Assembly: GCA_958510875.1 (NCBI GenBank)
Contig: OY294070.1
Coordinates: forward strand, 1,302,001-1,366,000
Reading direction: 5' to 3'
Source: Endomychus coccineus
Taxonomy: Eukaryota > Arthropoda > Insecta > Coleoptera > Endomychidae
Length of the DNA stretch: 64,000 nt
This document shows, piece after piece, positions 36,401 to 48,400 of the stretch (positions are counted from its first letter, which is position 1; each line of letters begins with the position of its first letter). The notes under the pieces are model-generated. The model worked only from the letters and a program-made list of their open reading frames with translations. It did not search any database and was not told where the DNA came from. Both the position numbers and the translations under genes were made by a program.

Positions 36401-39400
36401 TATAAGTCAAAGCAGTACGTCCGAAATAATAAGGATGTATGTTTTTTTTTTGTTCCGACAGGTCTATTCTTTTGTATGCAAAGGATTGGTAGATCTTTTA
36501 TTATATTGACATCACGAATAAACCATTTGATGTAAAAAAAATATATAGATTAGAAAATAATCCACCTGTAACTGGCAAATCAGAAGTCGAGTACGTTTTT
36601 TTAGTCAACTATAACTGTCGTTTATTTTTTTATTGGAAACTGATACATTTATTTGTTATATCTAAGTCATACGTGAAAACTTTCAAATAAATTGCTCAAC
36701 ACCGGGTGTTTTTTTATTCAAATCAGTATATGATAAATCCTTATTTCATAGACAAACACGCCGCTCATAAAATTATCTACCAAAAGCCAGTATTGTTGAC
36801 ACTTAACGTACGTGTTACATTTATCAAGTTCAAGTTATTGCTCATTTATAATAACGTAAATCACAAATAAACACTCATTTTAGTTATGAAACAACATCGT
36901 TATCACAAGTATGTTATCAATCCATTTCATGTCAACTTTATCACAAGAAAGTATGATACCAAAATTTTATTAAGCATCAATTTCTGGACAAATTGAAATC
37001 GAGGTTACAACGTTTTAATATGTTCCACCATCTAGAGAAAGTAACCCAAAGAAAAATGCTTCTATCGAAAACTAGACTAGAAAAAGCGAAACTCAAACTA
37101 ACTCGGTATAAAGGACATTTTGCCCATACAAAGAAAAATAATAGTGAAAAATGTGCATTAGTAGAACATTATTGGGTACAGAGGTCACACCATTTCTCAA
37201 GAAAGTTTATTACTTTTAAAATACAGTAGACAAGTATCTATGTAATTTAGAAGGGATGGAAATGTATAAACGAAAAAGCAATTTATTAAATTCAAATTTA
37301 TCTCCAGCTTAGGGTAACCCATTGATTACATTATTATCATCAAATAGTATTTAAGCAGGCACATTTTGATTACTCTGATGATGGCTACTTGATGGCTGAA
37401 AAGTTCTTAGTACTTTAATTGTATTTTTAGAAGATAAGGGTGATTATTTCGTACTTATCAATGTTAAACGATTGATAGAACATAATGATAATTTTATCCA
37501 TAGTTCAGTAATATCGTTCCACAAAAAGAACATAAACCATAAATATCTTAGGGTAAGTAGGAAGCTTCAAACGCATTAATATACCAAAAAATAACATAGG
37601 TTTTAATGATTCATATTTTATCAATTCTCAACAAATAATTAAGTAGTAATTCAATGGTAGAAGCCATTACTTTGTGATAATTTATCACATTGATATAATA
37701 AAATAAAATACTTTTACTATGTACTAAAACATATATAAATAAACACCTTCATTCTCATGAAAACACTGTGAAATCTATCAAACATAAAATAAAAACCAAC
37801 AATTTAGTGTTTACGAAAGTCGATAAATCTATTGAGGATAAACTGAATATATTTATTTTATCAGATTGACTCAAATCAAGAAAGATCCTACGAACCAATT
37901 CCAGTTAAAAACTAAACAATTTGGAGAAAATAGTCAAGTTTTATTTAATAGTAAATTTGACACGAGTAGGTTAATTAACTATAATCCATCTTCTCCTAAA
38001 TTTTACGGCCTCATAAAATTAACAGTACAGTATCCTATGTTGATAGTCCTACACATAATCTAGTGGTAAAATTAAATTAAATTTTCGAAAATATAAGTAA
38101 CTTCAAGGCTAAGTATGCAGTAAACAATTCATTGAAACTTTCAAAGTATATAAATAGATTAACCTTTCTTAAAAACGGGAATTTAGGTATCTTCCCATGT
38201 TTCAAATATGTTTTTAAATATTTGCTCCAATCAATGTAAAATTTTGATATCAAAAATTGTGGAAAAATCACATACAAATTCCGTATTAAAATCCGAGAAA
38301 GAACAAGCTTTTGATCTTTGCCTTAGCCAAAATTATTGCCAATTTAATAACGAGTTTCTCACACAAAATAATGGATTTGCTATGGGAATCACAGAAGTCG
38401 TCTTTTGGTTGATATTTTCATGTCTTATATTGAAGAAACTATAATGGGTTCCCGCTAGCTAAAAAACATATTCATTGTTGGTTTTGATATGTAGATGATA
38501 AAACATCTTTCTTCAAAGGTACATCACGACAATTGAATATTTTTATTGCCTTCATTAATAATATCCATCAGAGTAGACGTTTTAAATTAAACACACTAGA
38601 ATAAAAGCAAAATTCAAACAATAGATATTGATGGCTTTCATCTATGAACCAAAATCTAACCACTTTGGTTCATATGGGCCGATTTGAGACTATTTTGAAA
38701 AAAAGGAACCGCGAGAAATGAGAAAATTTTTTAGGTTAGAAAGTTGGGATCACAGTTAAATAGCTGAAACATTTACGCAAATTTTGATACCAAGCACGAT
38801 CTTCTAGGTTGCGTCAATCCCGAGAAAACTCATGCTAAGCCTTTCGGGTTGGGTCTTTCGTTATAAGCCTTGGTTCAGACTATATATGCCCATTGTGGCT
38901 ATCTCAACATACCATTTTCCCCGCTTAAGCGTTTGACAGTCACACAAAAAAAAATCAACTAAAATTTCTAATTCTCAATTATCAAAGATGAAGTACAATT
39001 CGTTAACCCGGGTTCGATCCCACTCGAGAGACTTTTTTTCACTTTTTTTGATAATTATGATACAATAACCTTGGCTATTTATGGTACAATTTAAGTCACA
39101 GTTAACAAGTGGGGTTCTGGTTGGGGAAATGCATTGCTAGAATAGTATAATTCGAATTGGATAACAAGGTAGATAGTCCAGGCTGTGAACCGGAAAATAA
39201 AGAAAAAAAGAAACATGTAAGTTCGAATCAAAAAATTTCTTTTGCATTAGCTTCGAGAGGTTCTCAGGATCATTCATACACCTTAAAACCTCTTGGGAAC
39301 CCCAACCCCACCCATTGGGGGTGAAAATAGCCCGAAATCTCCCTCAAATTTGCAACATGCCAAGTCTTGAATTGTATTTTCTACAAAAAAGGTATTTTGG

Positions 39401-42400
39401 CATTTCGAGTGCACCTAGCAGGTTTTTTGGGTCGCTGAACACGAATGCGTAGCCAGATTTACTTGCAATCCATCGTAGGGGTGGCGAAATCGACGAAATT
39501 GGCCAATTTCGCACTCTCAATATGTTATTTTGCAATTAACGTGTTTTCGGCATTTTGAATGCACCAAGGAGGTTTTTTGGGTCGCTGAACACGAATCCGG
39601 TGACAGATTTACTTACAATCCATTTTAGGGGTGGTAAAATCGAAAAAATTGGCCAATTTTGCACCCCTAATATGTTATTTTGCAATTTACGTGTTTTAGG
39701 CATTTCGATTGCACCAAGGGGGTTTTCTGGGTCGCTGAACACAAATTCGGTGACAGATTTTCAACATCATTTTTCAGCGTTGATTATAGAGGGATTATTA
39801 AGTAAATCAACGAAAAAAAGGTTATATATATCTTTTTAATTTCATTCATTTTCTAATGATTTATGAAGGTTTTATACATTTATATAGGCTCTATAAAATT
39901 ATTTATCCATTGTCAATGTTAACAATAAAGTTTTCTACCTTATCAAAGCGGTTTATTCTTCTTCAAACAAAATTATCAGTTGATCCGTAATTATGATATT
40001 TATGGTCCCTCTTATAACAATTCTGCCCCCTTCTGTGGATAGTATAATACAACAATTAAAACGCGTATACATTCAAGTGCAGACTTGGATGGGATATTTT
40101 CAGAATTCCAATGAAGAGCTGCAACCCACAAATTGGGGATGGAAAATACAGGCGGGTGAACTCAGTCCTGTCCGAATGACAGAGGTATCAGCACCAGAAC
40201 AAATATTAAATATAATTTCGTGTGGATGTGAAAAAAGATGTGGTACATCATGCGGCTGCCGAAAGAATGGAGTACGATGTACAGGTGTCCCATTTTAGGT
40301 ACTTTTGCGGGTTATCTCCTTTATTTTTAAAGATAGAGAGTTGCGGTTTTCGCGACACTGTGCAACTTTTTCGTAAAACTCAAGATGCCGTCAACAGAAT
40401 TTTCATAGCCTTTTTAGTTTTTAAGATACAGGGCATTTCTGAAAATGTTGCATTTTGTGACCCCCCTCGTATCTCCGGTATCCTTCAACTTATCGAGAAG
40501 GTAAAATGACATTCTAATAGTTTTTTTCCCGTAGAATGCAGTAGTGTAGATAACTTTTGTTACATATTCACTGTTTTTGAGTTATAGAGTAAACTTATGT
40601 TTTTTTAAATGGAACACCCTGTATATTTATAGACTATAAAATTTGTCTTTTTTTTACCTTTTCAAAAATATATAATAGTATAAAATTTTTTTCAGAAACA
40701 CGCAAATATTTGACAATTTTCAGAAATTAAATACATATTTTAATAGTAGGCCATTGATATTGTTTATGACAAGAAACAGAAATAAACGTCAAATCTCTAT
40801 CGCATTTAAGCTGTTTATTTTCGTTCTTTTGGTATCATTATTCAATAGATATTTATCAATTTTTCCGAATAATGGCAGTTTACAAAAATTATGAGAAATA
40901 TGATATGATGGTATGTTTTATACAGAGTAATGAAAATTCTGAAGAAGCTTCGGAATTATACTTCCAAAGGTGAGTAAGCTATTATGGCTATGAAAATCTC
41001 TATTATCATTTAAATTTTTGCTTGTTAGATATCCAGAAAGAAGGCAACCGTTTTTTGGGATATTTGCCCGTTTAAAAGCAAATTTAGTTGAGCACGGATC
41101 ATTTGTTCACCCGCGCCCTAAAACATACAACAAAGAGAACAGGGAAAGAAAATAGATAGATACTTTAGGATATATAGAAGCAACACCTTCGTCCTCATGT
41201 AGAAAAATTGAGAAGGAAATTGGTGTGCCAAAAACTAACGCTCAGAGGATCTTGAAGAAATATAAGTATCATCCATACAAATTTAATATACTACAACATT
41301 TGCATCCTGGCGATGCCGAGCGCCGGTCACTGTTTTGCCAGTGGTATTTGCAACAAATCGATGCTAACGATTCATTTGGCAGACTTGTTATCTGGTCAGA
41401 CGAATGCTTTATTTCAAGTGCTGGCATTTTCAATCGTCACAATACCAGGAACTGGCGTAGTGAAAATCTGCATTTAATGTTTGAAAGGGCACAACAAGGA
41501 CGCTTTGGAGTTGGGGTTTTATGTTTTATTTTGGGTAGACATATAGTTTATAGGATTTTTGAAGGAGGTCTTACAGCACGTAAATACCTAGAAATTCTTG
41601 AGGAAGTTATTCCAGAACTGCTCGAAAACATTCCATTAGCCCAGTATAATGATGTTTACCTACAGCAAGATGGTGCCACAAGTCATAACTCTAGGCTCTT
41701 AAGGGCCTTTCTAAATAATAACTTCCCTCAAAGATGGATAGGTACCTGTTAGATGGCCTCCACGATCACCAGATCTCTCAATTTTAGATTTTTTTTTATG
41801 GGGCTATATACAAAATGAAGTATATAAAACTCGATATGACGGCATTGCAGAACTTCGAGAGGCAATTCATTTAGCTTTTCGAAATCTGCGAATGAGAACA
41901 ATGGTTCTTTTGAACGCTATTCAAAGAATCTCGAAGATGTGCCAATTTTGCATTAGAGAAAATGGTGGTCAATTTGAACATCACATTTAATTTTTTTTAA
42001 TAATGTTATTTTTTTGTGTTTTTGTTATATTGTCACTTTACGCCACAAAACTGTTGTTACAAACTTACTGTTAGAAAAAAGTTCTATGGGATTTTTTTTT
42101 AATAGATACCTATATACAAGGTATCCAATTATTTGTTAGTAATATGTAAGTTGCACTTGTTTATCATTGTTATCCTTAGCCTACTATTAAAATATGTATT
42201 TAATTTCTGAAAATTGTCAATTATTTGCGTGTTTCTGAAAAAAAGTTTATACTATCATATATTTTTGAAAAGAAGAAAAAAAGACAAATTTTATAGTCTA
42301 TAAATATACAGGGTATTCCATTTAAAAAAACATAAGTTTACTCTATAACTCAAAAACAGTGAATATGTAACAAAAGTTATCTACACCACTGCATTCTACG

Positions 42401-45400
42401 GAAAAAAATCTATTAGAATGTTATTTTACCTTTTCGATAAGTTGAAGGATAACGGAGATACGAGGGGGGTCACAAAATGCAACATTTTCAGAAATGCCCT
42501 GTATCTTAAAAACTAAAAGGGCTATGAAAATTCTGTTGACGGCATCTTGAGTTTTACGAAAAAGTAGCACAGTGTCGCGAAACCCGCAGCTCTCTATCTT
42601 TAAAAATAAAGGAACCCAAAATGGGACACCCTGTACAGCGAACTGTACACATTGCATAGGTTCTACTTGCGCCAATGTTGACACCGACACGTCTGTCAAT
42701 GATGAGGATGATGATGATCCACAATTATATGATAATATAGATTTTACCAACTGCGAAGATGAATATGAAGATGGAGATCAACGTGGTAATAATAATAGAG
42801 GCGAGCCAATTCTTGAAAACGATGATTCTGATGACGAATATCAAGTATTGTAAATAATTATATAAAAAAAATAAGGTTAAGAATAAAAAAAAGTGTAGTT
42901 ATTAAATATTTGTGTACTTTTTCAAACAATTACTAATATTCCTATCCCCTTAATATTGAAAAAGGAGAAAACTCCGAAGTAATTTTAAAATGCATAAATA
43001 ACAAAAATTTAGAAGCGTGTCAAATTAGCCATTTTTGTAAATTTCCCACTCCTACGATGATATTCGAGTGAATCTGGCTTTGGAATCGTATTCAGCGACT
43101 CAAAAACCTCCTTGGTCAATTTCGCCACCTCAACGATGGATTGCAAGTAAATCTGGCTTCGGATTCGTGTTCAGCGACCCAAAAAGCCTCCTTGGTGCAC
43201 TCGAATTGACAAAAACACGTAAATTGCAAAATAACATATAAGGGATGCAAAATTGGCCAATTTTGTCGATTTCACCACCCCAACGATGAATTTCAAGTAA
43301 ATCTGGTTTCGGAATCGTATTCAGCGACCCAAAAAACCTCCTTGGTGCATTCGACATGCCTAAAACACGTAAATTGCAAAATAACATATAAGGGGTGCGA
43401 AATTGGCCAAATTCTTCGATTTTACCACCCCTATAATGGATTGCAAGTAAATCTGTCACCGGATTCGTGTTCGGCGACCCAAAAAACCTCTTTGATGCAT
43501 TCAAAATGCCAAAAACACGTAAATTGTAAAATAACATATTAGGGGTGCGAAATTGGCCAATTTTGTCAATTTGACCACCCCTACGATGGATTGCAAGTAA
43601 ATCTGGCTACGGATTCGTGTTCAGCGACCCAAAAAACCTCCTTGGTGCATTCGAAATGCCTAAAACACGTAAATTGCAAAATAACATATAAGGGGTGCAA
43701 AATTGGCCAAATTCTTCGATTTTACCACCCCTAAAATGGATTGCAAGTAAATATGTCACCGGATTCGTGTTCGGCAACCCAAAAAACTTCTTTGATGCAT
43801 TCAAAATGCCAAAAACACGTAAATTGTAAAATAACATATTAGGAGTGCGAAATTGGCCAATTTTGTCAATTTGACCACCCCTACGATGGATTGCAAGTAA
43901 ATCTGGCTACGGATTCGTGTTCAGCGACCCAAAAAACCTCCTTGGTGCATTCGAAATGCCTAAAACACGTAAATTGCAAAATAACATATAAGGGGTGCAA
44001 AATTGGCCAAATTCTTCGATTTTACCACCCCTAAAATGGATTGCAAGTAAATATGTCACCGGATTCGTGTTCGGCAACCCAAAAAACTTCTTTGATGCAT
44101 TCAAAATACCAAAAACACGTAAATTGTAAAATAACATATTAGGAGTGCGAAATTGGCCAATTTTGTCAATTTGACCACCCCTACGATGGATTGCAAGTAA
44201 ATCTGGCTACGGATTCCTGTTCAGCGACCCAAAAAACCTCCTTGGTGCATTCGAAATGCCTAAAACACGTAAATTGCAAAATAACATATAAGGGGTGCAA
44301 AATTGGCCAAATTCTTCGATTTTACCACCCCTAAAATGGATTGCAAGTAAATATGTCACCGGATTCGTGTTCGGCAACCCAAAAAACTTCTTTGATGCAT
44401 TCAAAATGCCAAAAACACGTAAATTGTAAAATAACATATTAGGAGTGCGAAATTGGCCAATTTTGTCAATTTGACCACCCCTACGATGGATTGCAAGTAA
44501 ATCTGGCTACGGATTCGTGTTCAGCGACCCAAAAAACCTCCTTGGTGCATTCGAAATGCCTAAAACACGTAAATTGCAAAATAACATATAAGGGGTGCGA
44601 AATTGGCCAAATTCTTCGATTTTACCACCCCTAAAATGGATTGCAAGTAAATCTGTCACCGGATTCGTGTTCGGCGACCCAAAAAACCTCTTTGATGCAT
44701 TCAAAATGCCAAAAACACGTAAATTGTAAAATAACATATTAGGGATGCGAAATTGGCCAATTTTGTCGATTTGACCACCCCTACGATGGATTGCAAGTAA
44801 ATCTGGCTACGGATTCGTGTTCAGCGACCCAAAAAACCTGCTAGGTGCACTCGAAATGCCAAAATATCTTTTGTTGTAAAAAATACAATTCAAGACTTGG
44901 CATGTTGCAAATTTGAGAGAGATTTCGGGCCATTTTCGCCCCCAATGGGTGGGGTTGGGGTTCCCAAGAGGTTTTAAGGTGTATGAATGATCCTGAGAAC
45001 CTCCTCAAGCTAATGCAACAAAAATTTTTCGATTCGAACTTACATGTTTTTTTTTCTTTATTTTCCGGTTCACAGCCTGGACTATCTACCTTGTTATCCA
45101 ATTCGAATTATACTATTCTAGCAATGCATTTCCCCAACCAGAACCCCACTTGTTAACTGTGACTTAAATTGTACCATAAATAGCCAAGGTTATTGATATT
45201 TTCTTAAATTAGTATCGGTTGAAAATGACACGCTATGTCGAAACTATAGTCACGATTTGTTTCGATAATATATGCGATAGAAACAAAGTTAAAGTTTTAT
45301 TTTATTATATCAATTAAGTAGTACATACTCAAAATTTATACCATAGTTTTTGAGGAATCAAATTTTTGTTGTATCCACTTTTTATCATTTATGAGCTACC

Positions 45401-48400
45401 ACTGTGTTATTGTTGTATACATGCGTGTTTATTATTCCTTGACATTCGAATTTTTATGTACCTGCTAATCGACGTGTTACGCAAGCACGTATACTTAGTT
45501 CTATAATGACGTCCAGGTGACTAAACGCATATATCGACACTAAACTATCGCAAAATTACAATTTGAAACTGGCATTCCTGGTGATTTTCGCAGTAGCCGG
45601 TGCAAGATACCACATATTCCTTTTGACAATCCTCCTCTGATTCCGTTTGCGTAGCGTTAACGACGGTATTCGATCGCGCACGCTATTCACTTGGGCCGTC
45701 CCGTTAACGTAAAGACCGCAGTCGTCCATCACTTCCCTGATTTCGTGTTGGTTGTACAGCCAGTCGTTGTGATTCTTCATTTTGACCGGTCGCAATTTGG
45801 CCACTTCCTTCCAGTCGTCGACGTTCTCGTCCTCGACAATCGCTCTCAGCAACGCCTCCACTTGATCAGGATCGCGTTTCAGATGACCCGTTTCCGAACA
45901 TTCGTGCTCTTCGAGCTTCTCGTATTTCTTACGCGGTACAAAGAACGATTTGGATCTTTTGATCATGTTGGCAATCGATTAAAATATGAACTTGTTCGAT
46001 CAAGCTTTCATGGATTTATTGCGATAAGATCGATAATCAATCCCTTATCTTATCATGGTATGGTTGACGAACTTCAGTTAGTGTTTGTTTTGACGCATAT
46101 ATTGGAATTTAAACGCAGTATAAAGTACAGACTTATAAGTTGGGCATTTTTGAATTCATGATTGTGTTCAAGGGTAAGAAAACTCAATGTGTAGAAAGAG
46201 AGAACATCGATCAATCGCATTTCAAATAACCTATGTTGTGGCCACGGTCGTACATACAGGTCTGGGAACTCTATGTTTGACATGAGTCTCTTACATGTCG
46301 CCAAACTCGTGGTTCCTCGCTCAGCCACCAGCTAGCGCTTGGATCGAAGTAATATCTCCAAACCATTTGATTTGTGTCCTCAACAAAAGCTCATCATCAT
46401 CATCATTTAAGGAAGGTGGCTCAGCTCCAAATGCACTTAGGTCACTTAGTTGGGCCCATTGTGCGCCCCGTGGTCCGAAGCCTATTCTATTGTAGCAGAT
46501 TTGTGGCCCACCAGAAACCCAGAATACTCTGGATTCCATAACTTCTTCTGGGAGCAGTTTTGATTCTTCTAAGTTTCGGTGTCTGAGGGATGTCAATGCA
46601 GGGCATTCCAACAGGATGTGAGAGATTAGAAAATACGTGTGGCACTCGGGGACTGCCGCGGTAAAGCTATTGCATAGCATTTTTTCTCAACTTATGCAAT
46701 TATAATTTTTTATTTTTTTAAATTTATGCAGTATTTTTTTTTCTTTGATATTTTAATTCAAGTTACACTTTTTGAGCGTGGTGACCGATAAGAAAACAAT
46801 TTTTTTCTTTTATTGAATAAATGAGAAGTTAATATCGTTTAAAATATTTTTATTACCTTACAATACATGTAGGTTATTCAGGAATTTGTTATCATTGAAA
46901 CTATAGGTTTATGGTAACTGAAATAAGAGACATAAGTTTGAGACTTGATATCCTCTAAATATCTGGAAAATACCGCGTAAATGGTGGTCCCATATTTTGT
47001 TGTGGATTCTTGTGGATCATTATTCATTTTCAAATTCAATTTTTCCGAAAGAAAAGTTGTCAACCGCTCTGATTTTTTATCAGCGAAGTTGATGTTGAAA
47101 TCGCCAGCCAAGATAAGTGGAAATTTATTACCATTTGTACCAAGTATTTACGACTCTTCTTCAGTGTACTCCAGTAAAGTGCGATGAATAAAATGCTCTA
47201 CCTCGTCCAATTTTGGATTCGGAGAAATGTAAATTGCTACCATGACTATGTGTAGGCCATTTCTAAGTTTGCATAAGCACGCACAAATATCTCCAACAAA
47301 TGAGCGCCTAACATTAACATCGCTACCGTGTGCAATATTTATTTCAATATTCGGAGTCATAATATTAGTAACATTATTATTATTTTGGTAAATAGCTACC
47401 CCACATTTTGGAACAGTATCTCGTTTGAATTGAACAAAACAATTGAAATTAGGTATTTCAATCGGATTATCATGCGCCATGCAAGTTTCGGTAAGAAATA
47501 ACACATTTGTTTGTCTCGTAACTGAATCTTGTAAATCGTATTTGTGACTATTTTTAGACTTTGGCAATTGAAAGTCATTATTGAAATGCCATTTCTATTA
47601 CTAATGAAATCTAAGACACTTTGAGCTGTCGTCTGAACACTATTTATAGGCAGTCTTTTGAATTTTTGCAACAAAGATGCAGGTGATGCAGCTTGCCTTC
47701 GATTATTATAAAACTTGAATGTAGAATTATCGTTTTTTGTCGTGATATACAATTTTTCAATATTAGTCACCCGAGAGAGCGCAACATAAACGAGTTCTTG
47801 TTATTTTTCGTTACGGAATTTCTTGATTCGGTCGCCGAATAAGCAATAGCTTAAAAATCCAGGAAACGATAAGGAGAATGACCTATGCTATCGCAATAAC
47901 AACGCATTGATTACCGGTATCGCGACAAAAAATCTCAAACATTATAATGACATATGACACATCAAGATCCAGAATCATATTACGAGATTGATGAACCGAG
48001 TTTTTTTGTATCGGCAATACTTCGTATGAAGAAATTCAGAACGTAATCAATAAAACATTTAAATTAATGGCTAAATACAAACTTAATGTAAACATTAATT
48101 CAAATTACTGTAGATAAGCGTTGAATGTTTTCACTTGTATAAGTTAACGATCTTGCATCATACAAGGTTAACACGATCGAACTGACTGCCGATAAGTGTA
48201 CATTTTTTATTTAACGACTTTGTAAAAAATTAACGATCAATGCGATGTAGCAATACAACGAATTAACAATATTTCAATTGAAACATGATGGCTTAAATTG
48301 TAAAAAAACAGAAACATAATGCAGCTTCTTGTTTAAAATTATAGTAGGTTTTTTATCACTAATTTTAGAAGCTTTTATCTATGTTAACAATAGTTTTTTC

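Larger units (their letters stand above)
40015..42853 (+). pseudogene. CXC-type Cys-rich protein C-terminus, split by insertion
   Basis: The 5' piece (to 40280) reads LPPSVDSIIQQLKRVYIQVQ, NWGWKIQAG and CGCEKRCGTSCGCRKNGVRC. The 3' piece (from 42636) reads ANCTHCIGSTCANVD and then a highly acidic tail with DDDDPQLYDNIDF, ending in TAA at 42851-42853. The two are in the same frame once the 2353-bp element and one copy of TA are ignored. The Cys pattern resembles the CXC/tesmin-like ends of large uncharacterised arthropod proteins. I see no N-terminal part: upstream sequence is AT-rich without a long frame. The function is unknown; it may be the remaining coding part of the surrounding element. 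Confidence 0.75.
39068..45192. mobile_element. 6.1 kb palindromic element with satellite arms
   Basis: The outer ends are long, nearly identical inverted repeats. The left begins ATAACCTTGGCTATTTATGG at about 39068 and the right ends CCATAAATAGCCAAGGTTAT at about 45192; identity continues inward for roughly 450 bp past the shared CCAGGCTGTGAACCGG block before the 150-bp satellite units begin. The left arm has about two to three units, the right about twelve. Between the arms lie a CXC-type coding region (split by a mariner-like insertion) and its AT-rich flanks. I do not recognise the superfamily. The 21.5 kb repeat appears to be a deletion derivative. Confidence 0.75.

Noticed and set aside
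39008..39045. B-box-like GGTTCGATCCC followed by a T run, as in a tRNA gene
   Set aside because: The bases around it cannot form a T stem and no A box lies at the right distance.
43130..44737. Series of minus-strand open frames of 76-135 codons at 300-bp spacing, resembling a repeat protein
   Set aside because: They are the satellite units read through; unit length is 150 bp so any stop-free unit stays open. The same peptide appears wherever the satellite does, and there is no start or splice context.
43050..44860. Regularly spaced repeats that might suggest a CRISPR-like array
   Set aside because: Units are 150 bp and directly adjacent with no unique spacers, and the DNA is eukaryotic.
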